Below, piece by piece: positions 15,397-24,608 of a stretch of DNA of 52,191 bases. The position numbers were made by a program, and so were the translations under genes. The notes below the pieces were generated by a model. The model saw only the letters and a list, made by a program, of their open reading frames with translations, searched no databases and had not been told where the DNA came from. How positions within the stretch are numbered: the first letter of the stretch is position 1; every line of letters starts with the position of its first letter. Source of the stretch: Pseudomonadota bacterium (GTDB taxonomy: Bacteria > Pseudomonadota > Gammaproteobacteria > Burkholderiales > Burkholderiaceae_C); the NCBI GenBank assembly GCA_021819435.1, contig JAKARB010000014.1, positions 83,085-135,275 on the forward strand, read 5' to 3'.

Positions 15397-17042
15397 GGCG
15401 CGTCCTCCTCCACCATGGCCGGCTCGAACGGGCGAGCCGACATCACGGCTCGGATGTAGCGCTCGGGCGTATGCAAGGTGTCGGCCGTGTCGCGTGCATA
15501 ACGCAGGGCGGGCTCGCCCCACACCACCAGCATCACCGAGCCGGCCAGCAGCGCGCCGATGGGCAGGGTCTCGATGACGCGCAGCTTGGGCGAGGCCCGA
15601 TCAGACGCGCCCCAGAAGTGCCGGATGCCCACGCGCACCAACGCCGTGGCCGCGAACAGACCCGAGACGATGATGAGCGTGAACAGCACCCAAGCCTGCG
15701 TGGTGCCCAGCGCTGGCAACGCCGTCAACATGGCCAGCTTGGCGACGAAGCCGGAGAACGGCGGCAGCCCCGCGACCACGCCCGCGCAGATGCCGAAGGT
15801 CACGCCCAGGAAGGCCAGCGCACCGGGGATGGCGCGGCCGATCAGCGCGTCTTCGTTGTCGTCGAGGTTGACGCCCGGCGGTGGCGCGGCCGAAGCGCCA
15901 TCAAAGAAGGCGGGCAGGCGGTCCCGGCCATCGTCCATCTGCTGCGGACCCAGCTCCACCTGACGCGAACGCTCGAGCAACTCCACCAGCATGAACATGG
16001 CGCCGCCGGCCAGCGTCGAGCTGATGAGGTAGAACAGCGCGCCGGTGCTCAGCCGTGGCGCATCGAAACCGATGGCCGCGATCAGCGTGCCCGACGAGGC
16101 GATGACACTGTAAGCCGCCAGCCGCGCCAGTTGCTGCGAGGCCAGCATGCCGATGGCGCCGAAAGCCAGCGTGGCCAGCCCACCCCAGATCAACGCGCCA
16201 CTGCCGAAATGCGCCGAAGCCCCTGCGGTGTCAGGAAAACACAGCGTCCACAGACGCAGCAGCGCGTACACGCCCACCTTGGTCAGGATGGCGAAGAGCC
16301 CCGCCACCGGCGCGCTGGCCGCCGAGTAGGCGCCGGGCAGCCAGAAGTTCAGCGGCCACAGCCCTGCCTTGGCCAGGAAGGCGATGGCCAGTATGGCCGC
16401 CCCCGTGTGCAGCAAACCCCGGTCGCTGGCCGGCACAGCCGAGAGCTTGTGCGCGATGTCGGCCATGTTGAGCGTGCCCGTCACCCCATAGAGCACCGCC
16501 ACGCCGATCAGGAAGAGCAGCGAGGCCATCAGGTTGATGGCGATGTAGTGCAGCCCCGCCTTCACCCTCGCGTTGCCACCGCCATGCAGCAACAGCCCGT
16601 AGCTCGCCGCCAGCAACACTTCGAAAAACACGAACAAGTTGAACAGGTCCGCCGTCAGGAAGGCGCCATACAGGCCCATGAGCTGCAACTGGAACAGCAC
16701 ATGGAAGTGCACCCCAGCGTGCTGCCAGCGCGCCAGCGCGTACAGCAGCGTCGCCAGCCCCAAGCTGCCGGTGAGCACCGCCATCAAGGCCGAGAGGTGG
16801 TCGGCCACCAGCACGATCCCGAAAGGCACCGGCCAGTTGCCCGGCAGGTAGATGCCGAAGGCCGCCACGGCGTCCTGGCTTTGCACCCACACCAGCAGCG
16901 TCACGGCAGCGGCCAGGCTCAGCGAAGTCGACAGCACATTGACCAGCGCCTTGAGGTGGCGCCGGCCTTCGCCCGCCCACAGCATCAGGCCGGCCGTCAG
17001 AAGCGGCAGCAGCACGGGCACGACAACGAGTTCGGCCCTCAT
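15393..17042 (-). CDS. mrpD: Mrp antiporter subunit D
   Basis: A 549-residue polytopic protein homologous to complex I subunit NuoN/NuoM. Key segments are TADLFNLFVFFEVLLAASYG, with the conserved Glu in TM5, and AFLAKAGLWPLNFWLPGAYS, with the channel Lys. The block SAASAPVAGLFAILTKVG follows. An acidic/hydrophilic loop around residues 365-395 (DGRDRLPAFFDG to LDDNEDALIG) is longer than in many homologues. It overlaps mrpC and mrpE by four bases each. It forms one of the proton paths of the antiporter. Confidence 0.95.
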   Translation of the reverse strand: MRAELVVVPVLLPLLTAGLMLWAGEGRRHLKALVNVLSTSLSLAAAVTLLVWVQSQDAVAAFGIYLPGNWPVPFGIVLVADHLSALMAVLTGSLGLATLLYALARWQHAGVHFHVLFQLQLMGLYGAFLTADLFNLFVFFEVLLAASYGLLLHGGGNARVKAGLHYIAINLMASLLFLIGVAVLYGVTGTLNMADIAHKLSAVPASDRGLLHTGAAILAIAFLAKAGLWPLNFWLPGAYSAASAPVAGLFAILTKVGVYALLRLWTLCFPDTAGASAHFGSGALIWGGLATLAFGAIGMLASQQLARLAAYSVIASSGTLIAAIGFDAPRLSTGALFYLISSTLAGGAMFMLVELLERSRQVELGPQQMDDGRDRLPAFFDGASAAPPPGVNLDDNEDALIGRAIPGALAFLGVTFGICAGVVAGLPPFSGFVAKLAMLTALPALGTTQAWVLFTLIIVSGLFAATALVRVGIRHFWGASDRASPKLRVIETLPIGALLAGSVMLVVWGEPALRYARDTADTLHTPERYIRAVMSARPFEPAMVEEDAP

Positions 17043-17383
17043 GCCTCGTCCTCCTGGCCATCGACGTGGTCACCACCACTGAGGCCCCGCAAGGCCAGCA
17101 AGACCACCAGGAACAAGGCCGAGGTCGCGAAGCCGATGACGATGGCCGTGAGCACCAACGACTGCGGCAACGGGTCGCTGTAGTTGAACAGATCGGGGTT
17201 GAGGCCGGGCTTGACGATGGGCTCCTTGTCGGTGGCGAGGCTGCCCACGCTGAAGATGAACAGGTTGATGGCGTAGGCAAGCAGCGACAAGCCGATGAGC
17301 ACCTGGAAGGTCCGCGGACGCAGCACCAGCCACACGCCAGCGCCCGCGAGCACGCCGATGGCCAGGGAGATCACGAGTTCCAT
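17039..17383 (-). CDS. mrpC: Mrp antiporter subunit C
   Basis: A 114-residue three-helix protein like NuoK. It contains GVWLVLRPRTFQVLIGLSLL, AINLFIFSVG and the family block DPLPQSLVLTAIVIGFATSA. It overlaps the mrpA stop by one base (TGATG arrangement) and mrpD by four bases. The acidic C-terminal tail (DGQEDEA) is cytoplasmic. Confidence 0.95.
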   Translation of the reverse strand: MELVISLAIGVLAGAGVWLVLRPRTFQVLIGLSLLAYAINLFIFSVGSLATDKEPIVKPGLNPDLFNYSDPLPQSLVLTAIVIGFATSALFLVVLLALRGLSGGDHVDGQEDEA

Positions 17384-20367
17384 CAGCGAGCCTCCCTCGG
17401 CGCTTGAGCAGCGGCTTGAGCCAACTGCGCTACCTGGGCGACCTGCATCGCCCGCGCATCCGCCAACTCGCCGGCCTCTTCCGCCGCCACCGCCTGCTGG
17501 CGCCGCGCGCGCACGGACTGGTGGGCCAGCGAGCTCAACAGCAGGAAGGTCGAACCCACCACCACGGTGAACACGCCCAGGTCGAAAAAGGCCGCCGAAG
17601 GCACGTGGACCTCGCCCAGCACCGGCAGGTGCAGGTGTGCGGTGTGCGTGGTGAGGAAGGGATGGCCCAGCGCCAGCGAGCCCAGGCCCGTGACCAGCGC
17701 CACCAACAGGCCGAAGGCGATCCAGCGCATCGGCCGCAAGCGCAGCCGTGCCTCCACCCAACGCGTGCCGCCCACCAGGTACTGCGCGATGAAGGCGATC
17801 GCCACCACCAGCCCGGCCACGAAGCCACCGCCTGGCTCGTTGTGGCCGCGCATGAAAAGGTGGAAGGCAAACACGGCGGCCAGCGGCAGCAGCATGCGCA
17901 CCAGCACCGCAGGCACGGCCAAGTAGGGCGCCACGGCGTGGCCTTCGTCGTCGGGATCCGGCAAGTCCAGGCCCGGGTCGCGCTCGTTCTGGCGTTGCGG
18001 GTGCGGCAGCTCGATGGATTCGGTCGCGGGCCGGAAGCGCCGTAGCAGCGCGTACACCGTCAGGCCCACGATGCCCAGCACCGTGATCTCACCCAAGGTA
18101 TCGAAAGCGCGGAAGTCCACCAGCATCACGTTGACGATGTTGGTGCCGCCGCCCTCGGGCAGGGCCTTCTCGATGAAGAACGGCGAAATGCTCAGCGGCG
18201 CGTTGCGCGTGAGCAGCGCGTACGACAGCGCCGCCAGCGCCAGGCCCACCAGCACGGCCAAGGTCATGTCACGCGCACGCCGCGCCGAATCGAGCAGGCT
18301 GCGACGCGGCGCCACGGTTTCGACGCGCGTGGGCATCCAGCGCAGGCCCAGCAGGAAAAGCACCACCGTCACCACCTCGACGGCAAGCTGCGTGAGCGCC
18401 AGGTCGGGCGCCGAGAACCACGCGAAGGTGATGCACAGCACCAACCCGACCACGCCCAGCATGATCAACGCCGCCAGCCGGTGGAACTTGGCCTGCCAAG
18501 CCGCGCCCACCGCGCAGAAGGCGCCCACGCCCCACAGCACGACGAACTCGGGCGTGAGCGGCACGCGATCGCGATCCCCCCATGCCAGCGGCACGATCAG
18601 CGAGGCGCCCACGCCAGCGAACAGGGCCACCGCCACAAGCGCCAGCATCTGCGGCTGCAAGCGGCGTGTGCCCAGCAGGCGCAGCAGGCGGCGCGCCAAG
18701 CGCGACAGCAGCGCCAGCAACCGCTCGAACACGCGCTTGCCGCTGAGCCAGCCAAAGCCTGGCACGCCCTGGCCGCGCCGAGCCTTGAAGCGCCGAGCGA
18801 ACAGCAGGTAGACAAGCAGCCCGCCCACGGTGGCCACCAGGCTCATCAACAGCGGCGTGTTGAAGCCATGCCAGACGGCGAGGCTGTATTCAGGCAGCAC
18901 GCCACCCACCACAGGCGTGGCCGCCATGGCCAGCACGGGCCCAACCGACCACGCCGGCAGCGTGCCCACCACCACGCAGGCCAGCACCAGCAGCTCCACT
19001 GGCACGCGCATCCAGTGCACCGGCTCGTGCGGCTGGCGTGGCAGGTTACGCGCCGGCGGGCCGAAGAACACGTCGTGCCCCAGGCGCAGCGAATACACCA
19101 CCGCGAAGACGCCGGCCAGCGTGGCCATCGCCGGCAGCGCGGTCTCCAGCCACGGGTGGGTGTTGAGATAGACCGTCTCGGCGAAGAACATCTCCTTCGA
19201 GAGGAAGCCGTTGAGCAGCGGCACCCCGGCCATGGCTGCGCTCGCCACGATGGCCAGCGTGCCGGTGATGGGCATGCTGCCAAACAGGCCGTCGAGGCGG
19301 CGCATGTCACGCGTGCCCGTCTCGTGGTCGATGATGCCCACCGACATGAACAGCGAGGCCTTGAAGGTCGCGTGGTTGAGCATGTGGAAGACGGCAGCCA
19401 CGGCGGCCACCGGGCTGTTCATGCCCAATAGCAGCGTGATGAGCCCCAGGTGGCTGAGCGTGGAGTACGCCAGCAGGCCCTTGAGATCATTCTGGAACAT
19501 GGCCACGAAGGCACACAGCAACAGCGTGATCAACCCCGCGCCGCCCACGATCCAGAACCACATCTCGGTGCCCGAAAGCACCGGCCACAAACGCGCCAGC
19601 AGGAACACGCCGGCCTTCACCATGGTTGCTGAATGCAGGTAGGCCGACACCGGCGTGGGCGCCGCCATGGCGTGCGGCAGCCAGAAGTGAAAGGGGAACT
19701 GCGCGCTCTTGGTCAGCGCACCCAGCAGGATCAGGCTCCACGTCAACGGATAGAGCGCATGCGCGCGAACCTGATCACCCGCCTGCAGCACCTGCTCCAG
19801 CTCGAAGCTGCCGACGATGTGCCCCAGCAGCAGCACACCCGCCAACAAGGCCAACCCGCCCGAGGCGGTGACCGTGAAGGCCATGCGAGCACCACGCCGC
19901 GCGTCCTTGCGGTGCGTCCAGTAGCCGATCAGCAGGAAGCTGAAGATGCTGGTGAGCTCCCAGAACACCACCATCTGCACCAGGTTGCCCGAGACCACCA
20001 CACCCAGCATCGCGCCCATGAAACCCAGCAGCAGCGAGTAAAAACGCGCAGCAGGGTCTTCAGGGGACATGTAGTAGCGCGCATAGACGATGACCAGCAG
20101 CCCCATGCCGCTGACCAGCATCGCGAACAGCCAGGCGAAGCCGTCCAGGCGCACCACCACGTCCACCCCGAGCGAGGGCAGCCAAGCCAGGCGCTCGCTC
20201 AGCACCTCGCCCGCTTCAATCGACGGGTAGAGCATGGCGAGCGGCACGCCCACCGCGAGCACGACCAACGCTGCCCACAGCGATTCGAGGTTGCGGGCAT
20301 TGGTCGGCAACACCGCTGCGACGGCGCTGCCGATGAAGGGCAGGAGGAGCAGCAAGAGCAGTGACAT
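17383..20367 (-). CDS. mrpA: Mrp antiporter fused subunit A/B
   Basis: A 994-residue protein, the first gene of the operon. The N-terminal half is NuoL-like, with VVFWELTSIFSFLLIGYW (conserved Glu near residue 140), GALTKSAQFPFHFWLPHAM and THPVSAYLHSATMVKAG-like SAYLHSATMVKAGVFLLARL. The middle has the MbhD/MbhE-type block APDLALTQLAVEVVTVVLFL. The last ~150 residues are an MrpB domain (AFHLFMRGHNEPGGGFVAGL). The A+B fusion defines the group 2 (PhaAB-like) operons of proteobacteria, which have six genes rather than seven. The complex exports Na+ or K+ in exchange for protons and gives pH/salt tolerance. A promoter must lie in the 90 bases upstream. Confidence 0.95.
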   Translation of the reverse strand: MSLLLLLLLPFIGSAVAAVLPTNARNLESLWAALVVLAVGVPLAMLYPSIEAGEVLSERLAWLPSLGVDVVVRLDGFAWLFAMLVSGMGLLVIVYARYYMSPEDPAARFYSLLLGFMGAMLGVVVSGNLVQMVVFWELTSIFSFLLIGYWTHRKDARRGARMAFTVTASGGLALLAGVLLLGHIVGSFELEQVLQAGDQVRAHALYPLTWSLILLGALTKSAQFPFHFWLPHAMAAPTPVSAYLHSATMVKAGVFLLARLWPVLSGTEMWFWIVGGAGLITLLLCAFVAMFQNDLKGLLAYSTLSHLGLITLLLGMNSPVAAVAAVFHMLNHATFKASLFMSVGIIDHETGTRDMRRLDGLFGSMPITGTLAIVASAAMAGVPLLNGFLSKEMFFAETVYLNTHPWLETALPAMATLAGVFAVVYSLRLGHDVFFGPPARNLPRQPHEPVHWMRVPVELLVLACVVVGTLPAWSVGPVLAMAATPVVGGVLPEYSLAVWHGFNTPLLMSLVATVGGLLVYLLFARRFKARRGQGVPGFGWLSGKRVFERLLALLSRLARRLLRLLGTRRLQPQMLALVAVALFAGVGASLIVPLAWGDRDRVPLTPEFVVLWGVGAFCAVGAAWQAKFHRLAALIMLGVVGLVLCITFAWFSAPDLALTQLAVEVVTVVLFLLGLRWMPTRVETVAPRRSLLDSARRARDMTLAVLVGLALAALSYALLTRNAPLSISPFFIEKALPEGGGTNIVNVMLVDFRAFDTLGEITVLGIVGLTVYALLRRFRPATESIELPHPQRQNERDPGLDLPDPDDEGHAVAPYLAVPAVLVRMLLPLAAVFAFHLFMRGHNEPGGGFVAGLVVAIAFIAQYLVGGTRWVEARLRLRPMRWIAFGLLVALVTGLGSLALGHPFLTTHTAHLHLPVLGEVHVPSAAFFDLGVFTVVVGSTFLLLSSLAHQSVRARRQQAVAAEEAGELADARAMQVAQVAQLAQAAAQAPREAR

Positions 20368-20456
20368 GCCCCAAGTCTAACGACTGGGCCTGAAGTGCCT
20401 GCGGGCTGACCGAGCTTGGACCCCAACGAAGCGGAGCGGTGGCGCTCGCCGCTCGC

Positions 20457-21359
20457 TCAAACCCCGTGGTCCTTCAACCAATCGAAGGCCAACTTCTGCG
20501 CATACGTGGCCGCCACCTTGTCGTAGGTCGGGCGGTAATCGGCGTTGAAGCCGTGGTCCACGTTCGGGAAGACGACGATCTCCGAGCCGCTGCCCGACTT
20601 GGCGATGCCCGCGCGCATCTCGTCGACCACCTTGAGCGGGATGTAGGCGTCTTTGCCCGAATACAGGCCCAGCACCGGCACCTTGATCTGCTCGGCGATG
20701 TCCACCGGGTCCTGCGGCTTGATCTCCGACTTCATGCCATTGAGCAAGCCGTAATAGGCCACTGCAGCCTTGAGCTTGGGGTTGTGCTTGGCGTAGATCC
20801 AGGCGGTGCGGCCGCCCCAACACCAGCCGACCAGGCCCACGCGCTTGGCATCGGCCTGGCCGCTGGCGCCCGCGAGGGCAACGGCCGCGTCGAGGTCGGC
20901 GCACACCTGTGCATCGGGCACCTTCGAGACCACCTCGGAGAGGATCTGGCCGATGTCCGTCATCTTGGAGACATCGCCCTGGCGCGCGAACATCTCGGGC
21001 GCGATGGCGTAGTAGCCGGCCTTGGCGTAGCGGCGGCACATGTCCTGGATGTGCTCGTGCACGCCAAAGATCTCCTGCACCACCAGCACCACCGGATACT
21101 TGCCCGGCTTCTTGGGCACGGCGCGGTAGCCGGGGATGTGACCGTCCGCCACGGGGATCTTCACCTCACCGGCGATCAGGCCCTTGTCGTCGGTCTTGAT
21201 GGCCTGAGCCAGCACGGGCTGGGCCGCCACGGCGAAGCCGCTGGCCAGCGCGGTCATCACGAAACCACGGCGCGAAAAACCATCACCGGCTTCACCGGCA
21301 ACGTGGATCTGGGGATTCTGGAAATCGATCGGCTTGACGCCGTAATCCATCAGCTTCAT
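20457..21359 (-). CDS. Dienelactone hydrolase family protein, Tat-exported
   Basis: A 300-residue alpha/beta hydrolase. A twin-arginine leader SRRGFVMTALASG near residue 30, preceded by an unusually long n-region, suggests export. The catalytic set of dienelactone hydrolases is complete: E96 in VVQEIFG, C180 in GWCWGGR, D237 in YSGKDAYIP and H269 in NVDHGFN. Carboxymethylenebutenolidase activity is the family reference. Exported members next to no aromatic-degradation genes, as here, have unknown substrates. It lies alone between mrpA and the deaminase operon. Confidence 0.9.
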   Translation of the reverse strand: MKLMDYGVKPIDFQNPQIHVAGEAGDGFSRRGFVMTALASGFAVAAQPVLAQAIKTDDKGLIAGEVKIPVADGHIPGYRAVPKKPGKYPVVLVVQEIFGVHEHIQDMCRRYAKAGYYAIAPEMFARQGDVSKMTDIGQILSEVVSKVPDAQVCADLDAAVALAGASGQADAKRVGLVGWCWGGRTAWIYAKHNPKLKAAVAYYGLLNGMKSEIKPQDPVDIAEQIKVPVLGLYSGKDAYIPLKVVDEMRAGIAKSGSGSEIVVFPNVDHGFNADYRPTYDKVAATYAQKLAFDWLKDHGV

Positions 21360-21486
21360 GGGTGTCCTCTGCTTGTCGGTTGCGCGGATCTGCTCGGGGC
21401 AGACAACGATTGAAGCACAAGGACACGCCCCGCCGCAGCGCCGGGGATTTTGCTCACACGGCCTGCCCGCTGGCCTGCGCTCTGGT

Positions 21487-21951
21487 TCAGGTCGCACCGA
21501 ACCGGCGCAGTACCGACACAGCCTCCTCGCGAAGCATCGGCCCGTCCACCTGCACAGGCGGCTGCGCCCCCACCAGCGCGTCGGCACAGCGCATCGGCAG
21601 CGAAGAACCGCCCAGCGCGGCCTCGATGTCCGGCGTGGTGGCCGCGTAGACCACGCGCCGCACGCCCGCCCAGAACATCGCCCCCGCGCACATGGCGCAG
21701 GGCTCGCCACTGGCATAGACCGTGGCGCCCTGGGTGGCCTCGGGTCCCAGTGCCGCACGCGCCTCGCGCACCAGCACCACCTCGGCGTGGCCGGTGCAAT
21801 CGGCGCTGGTGCGCTGCTGGTTCTGCGACACCCACAGCAGCTTGCCGTCCTTGGTCAGGCTCGCGCCGAAGGGCATGTTGCCCGCCTCCAGGGCTTGTTG
21901 CGAGGCCACGATGGCCTGGCGCAGGTACATGGTGTCGTCGTCCTGGTTCAT
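21487..21951 (-). CDS. Nucleoside/guanine deaminase-like protein
   Basis: A 154-residue cytidine-deaminase-fold enzyme. It has the zinc site HAE (H55, catalytic E57) and PCAMC (C85, C88), with MPFGASL at the substrate-binding strand, as in guanine deaminase and TadA-like enzymes. It is the third gene of an operon after the BMP-type binding protein and flavin reductase-like protein, starting three bases after the latter's stop. The context points to purine or other N-heterocycle deamination rather than tRNA editing. Confidence 0.85.
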   Translation of the reverse strand: MNQDDDTMYLRQAIVASQQALEAGNMPFGASLTKDGKLLWVSQNQQRTSADCTGHAEVVLVREARAALGPEATQGATVYASGEPCAMCAGAMFWAGVRRVVYAATTPDIEAALGGSSLPMRCADALVGAQPPVQVDGPMLREEAVSVLRRFGAT

Positions 21952-21953
21952 GG

Positions 21954-22598
21954 TCAGATCTCGTCGATGGCGGTGCGGCGCGCTTGTGGGGCATCGCCAT
22001 CGATGGCGAAGCGGTCGCGGGTGCGCACATAGAAGCTGGCCCCGAAGCGGGCCACGGGGAAGTAGTCCTGCAGGCGCACGCGCCAGGTCTCGGTGTCGAC
22101 CAGGCCCTCGCGCACCCGCAGCCACTTCACCCGCCCGAAAAACACATGGCGGCTCTCATTCTCCAGGTGCTCGTGCAGCACGCACTCGAAGGCCACAGGC
22201 GCCTCGGCGATGCCGGGCACCTCGACCGTGCGCGAAGGCACCGGCGTGAGGCCAGACAGGTCGAGCTCGCTGACCCCGGCAGGTGCCTCCACCGCGCAGG
22301 TGTGCATGGCCTGCGCGATGCCCTCGTCCGGCAGGTGCACCACGAACTCGCGACTGCGCAGAATGTTGCTGGCCGTGTCCTTGAGGCGCCCCTGGCTGTT
22401 GCGGTGGTTCACGCTGAGCATCACCAGGGGCGGCTCTTCGCCCACCATGTTGAACATCGAGAAGGGCGCCGCGTTGACCACGCCCGCTTCGTCGATGGTG
22501 GTCACCAGCGCGATGGGCCTGGGCACGATCAAGCTGGCCATCAGCTTGTAGCGCTGGTAACTGCTCAGCGCCAGGAAGTCGATTTCCTGGGGGCTCAT
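21954..22598 (-). CDS. Flavin reductase-like FMN-binding protein
   Basis: 214 residues of the flavin_reduct split-barrel family. Features are MASLIVPRPIALVTTIDEAG, VNAAPFSMFNMVGEEPPLVM, and REFVVHLPDEGIAQAMHTCA. Such proteins bind FMN and either reduce flavin for a monooxygenase or act directly. It lies ten bases after the BMP-family gene and two bases before the deaminase, so the three genes form one operon. The partner oxygenase, if any, is not in the window. Confidence 0.85.
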   Translation of the reverse strand: MSPQEIDFLALSSYQRYKLMASLIVPRPIALVTTIDEAGVVNAAPFSMFNMVGEEPPLVMLSVNHRNSQGRLKDTASNILRSREFVVHLPDEGIAQAMHTCAVEAPAGVSELDLSGLTPVPSRTVEVPGIAEAPVAFECVLHEHLENESRHVFFGRVKWLRVREGLVDTETWRVRLQDYFPVARFGASFYVRTRDRFAIDGDAPQARRTAIDEI

Positions 22599-22608
22599 GT
22601 TCGATTCC

Positions 22609-23730
22609 TCATGCCGGCAACTTGCTGTCCACGCCCTCGACGTACCACTTCATGCCCCACAGCTCGGCTTCGGTGATGACCTGACCGGGCGCCACCTTCA
22701 CCGCCCCCGACTGGTCCTTCACAGGGCCGGTGAACGGGTGGAACTTGCCTGCCAGGATGGCGGCCTTCTTTTCCTCGAACAACTTGGCCACGTCGGCGGG
22801 CACCACGCGGTTGAGCGCCGGCAGCTCGACCATGCCCTCCTTCATGCCCCACTTGGTGTCTTCCGACTTCCACTTGCCTTCAAGCACCTGGCGCACCTTG
22901 TGCACGTAATACACGCCCCAGTTCAGCGTGTTGGCGGTGAGGTGGGCCTTGGGGCCGAAGCGGCTCATGTCGGAGTCCTGGCCGAAGGCGTACAGGCCCT
23001 TGCTTTCTGCCATCTGCACGATGGCCGGTGAATCGGTGTTCTGGTAGAACACGTCGCACTGCTGACCGCTCAGCGCGAACGCCGCATCGCGCTCGCGCGT
23101 GGGGTCGTACCAGCTGTTGATCCAGACCACCTTGGTGTGCACCTTGGGGTTCACGCTGCGCGCGCCGTGCGTGAAGGCGTTGATGTTGCGCAGCACCTCG
23201 GGGATCGGGAACGAGGCCACGAAGCCCAGGTTGTTGGTCTTGGTCATGCGCCCGGCAACCATGCCCAGCAGGTAGGCGCCTTCGTAAAAGCGGCTTTGGT
23301 AGATGCCCACGTTGCGCGCCGTCTTGTAGCCGGTGGCGTGCTCGAACACCACCTCGGGAAAGTCACGCGCCACCTTGAGGGTGGGCTCCATGAAGCCAAA
23401 CGAGGTGGTGAAGACCATCTGGCAGCCATCGACCACGAGTTGGCGGATGACGCGCTCGGCCTCGGTCGATTCGGGCACGTTCTCCACGAACACCGTCTGC
23501 ACCTTCGAGCCGAAGGTCTTCTCCACCAGCTTGCGCCCCAGGTCGTGCTGGTAGGTCCAACCCACGTTCGAAATCGGGCCGGGGTAGATGAAGCCGATCT
23601 TCAGCGGGGTGCCGGCGGCCTGGGCCGCGCGCGGGGCCAGTGCGCCCAAAGCACCCAGGGCACTCAGGGAAGAAGCAAGGGGGGCGGCGGCGCCCAGGGC
23701 GGTGGCTTGCAGCCATTGACGACGTTGCAT
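22609..23730 (-). CDS. BMP-family ABC transporter substrate-binding protein
   Basis: 373 residues. A twin-arginine-like leader (MQRRQWLQATALG) and a hydrophobic stretch end in APRAAQAAG. The mature protein carries the BMP/PnrA hallmarks KIGFIYPGPISNVGWTYQHD, VFTTSFGFMEPTLKVARDFP and GIYQSRFYEGAYLLGMVAG. BMP proteins usually bind nucleosides or purines. No permease or ATPase genes are adjacent in the window, which is odd. The start at 23730 has GGAG nine bases upstream. The operator between this gene and the GntR gene probably controls both. Confidence 0.88.
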   Translation of the reverse strand: MQRRQWLQATALGAAAPLASSLSALGALGALAPRAAQAAGTPLKIGFIYPGPISNVGWTYQHDLGRKLVEKTFGSKVQTVFVENVPESTEAERVIRQLVVDGCQMVFTTSFGFMEPTLKVARDFPEVVFEHATGYKTARNVGIYQSRFYEGAYLLGMVAGRMTKTNNLGFVASFPIPEVLRNINAFTHGARSVNPKVHTKVVWINSWYDPTRERDAAFALSGQQCDVFYQNTDSPAIVQMAESKGLYAFGQDSDMSRFGPKAHLTANTLNWGVYYVHKVRQVLEGKWKSEDTKWGMKEGMVELPALNRVVPADVAKLFEEKKAAILAGKFHPFTGPVKDQSGAVKVAPGQVITEAELWGMKWYVEGVDSKLPA

Positions 23731-23782
23731 GACGGACTCCATGGACAAAGGGTGGCATCGCATCACGTATCCACCAATCTTA

Positions 23783-23800
23783 AATCATGTATACGTGATT
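23783..23800. promoter_or_regulatory. Palindromic operator, likely for the GntR regulator
   Basis: AATCATGTATACGTGATT is an 18-base inverted repeat with a single mismatched pair, set between the divergent BMP-family and GntR genes. The core TGTATAC resembles the short palindromes bound by FCD-type GntR proteins. A partial further copy (GATGATTTATG) follows. It is the only clear symmetric element in this spacer. Confidence 0.55.
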
Positions 23801-23890
23801 GATGATTTATGCATGCAATGCCTGTGCCACGCTGGATGCATCAAAGGGGTGCGCAAGTCGACCTTCCTGGCTTCAAGGCACAATCGGCCC

Positions 23891-24589
23891 ATGCGCCTGT
23901 CACAGAAAGCCGATGTCGCCTACCTGGCCCTGCGCCAGGCCATCATGGAGCAGGCCCTCACCCCCGCCACCAAGCTGCCAGAGGACCCGCTGGCCGAGCA
24001 ATTCCAGATCAGCCGCACCCTGGTGCGTGCGGCGCTAGCGCGCCTGGCCTCCGAGGGCCTGATCGAGATGGGCAACAAGCGCACCGCCACGGTGGCCCAG
24101 CCCAGCCTGGACGAGGCCCGTGCGGTGTTCGAGGTGCGGCGCTGCCTGGAGGCCGAGGTGGTGCGGCTGGTGTGCCAGCGCTGGCAGCCCGCCTGGCGTG
24201 CGCCCTTGGAAGCGCACGTGAGTCAGGAGCAGGCCGCCGCCGCCGCAGGGCAGGCCAACGTGTCCATCCGGCTGGCGGGCGAGTTCCACACCCTGCTGGG
24301 CGAGCTCAGCGGCAACCCGCTGCTCACGCGCTACCTGTCGGAGGTGACCACCCGCTGCTCGCTGATCCTGGCGGTGTACGGCCGCCCCCACTCGTCGGAC
24401 TGCGCCGTCAACGAACACCGTCAGTTGATCGACGCCCTCGCCCGCCAGGACGCGGCCGAGGCGACGCGCCTGATGGCCTCGCACCTCGAAGGCATCGAGC
24501 AGCGCGCGCTGCTGCCCAGAGGTCGGCGCGACGAGCAGGACCTGGGCAGCATCCTGTCGCAGTACACCCGCTCGGTCGAATCGCGCTGA
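23891..24589 (+). CDS. GntR-family transcriptional regulator, FCD subfamily
   Basis: 232 residues. The N-terminal winged helix has KLPEDPLAEQFQISRTLVR and ALARLASEGLIEMGNKRTAT. A C-terminal all-helical FCD domain follows (residues ~80-220: VFEVRRCLEAEVVRLV, AGEFHTLLGELSGN, NEHRQLIDALARQDA, ASHLEGIEQR) with the conserved Arg/His/Asp ligands of metal- and acid-binding FadR-like sensors. The ATG at 23891 gives the standard N-terminus; the open frame further upstream is not conserved. It is divergent from the BMP/flavin reductase/deaminase operon and is its probable repressor. Confidence 0.88.
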   Translation: MRLSQKADVAYLALRQAIMEQALTPATKLPEDPLAEQFQISRTLVRAALARLASEGLIEMGNKRTATVAQPSLDEARAVFEVRRCLEAEVVRLVCQRWQPAWRAPLEAHVSQEQAAAAAGQANVSIRLAGEFHTLLGELSGNPLLTRYLSEVTTRCSLILAVYGRPHSSDCAVNEHRQLIDALARQDAAEATRLMASHLEGIEQRALLPRGRRDEQDLGSILSQYTRSVESR

Positions 24590-24608
24590 GCGTGCACAGC
24601 GGAACCGC

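Noticed and set aside
15471..17183. Long open frame on the plus strand opposite mrpD/mrpC (570 codons)
   Set aside because: It mirrors the well-supported antiporter genes, has the Arg/Gln/His-rich composition typical of GC-rich antisense frames, and shows no domain.
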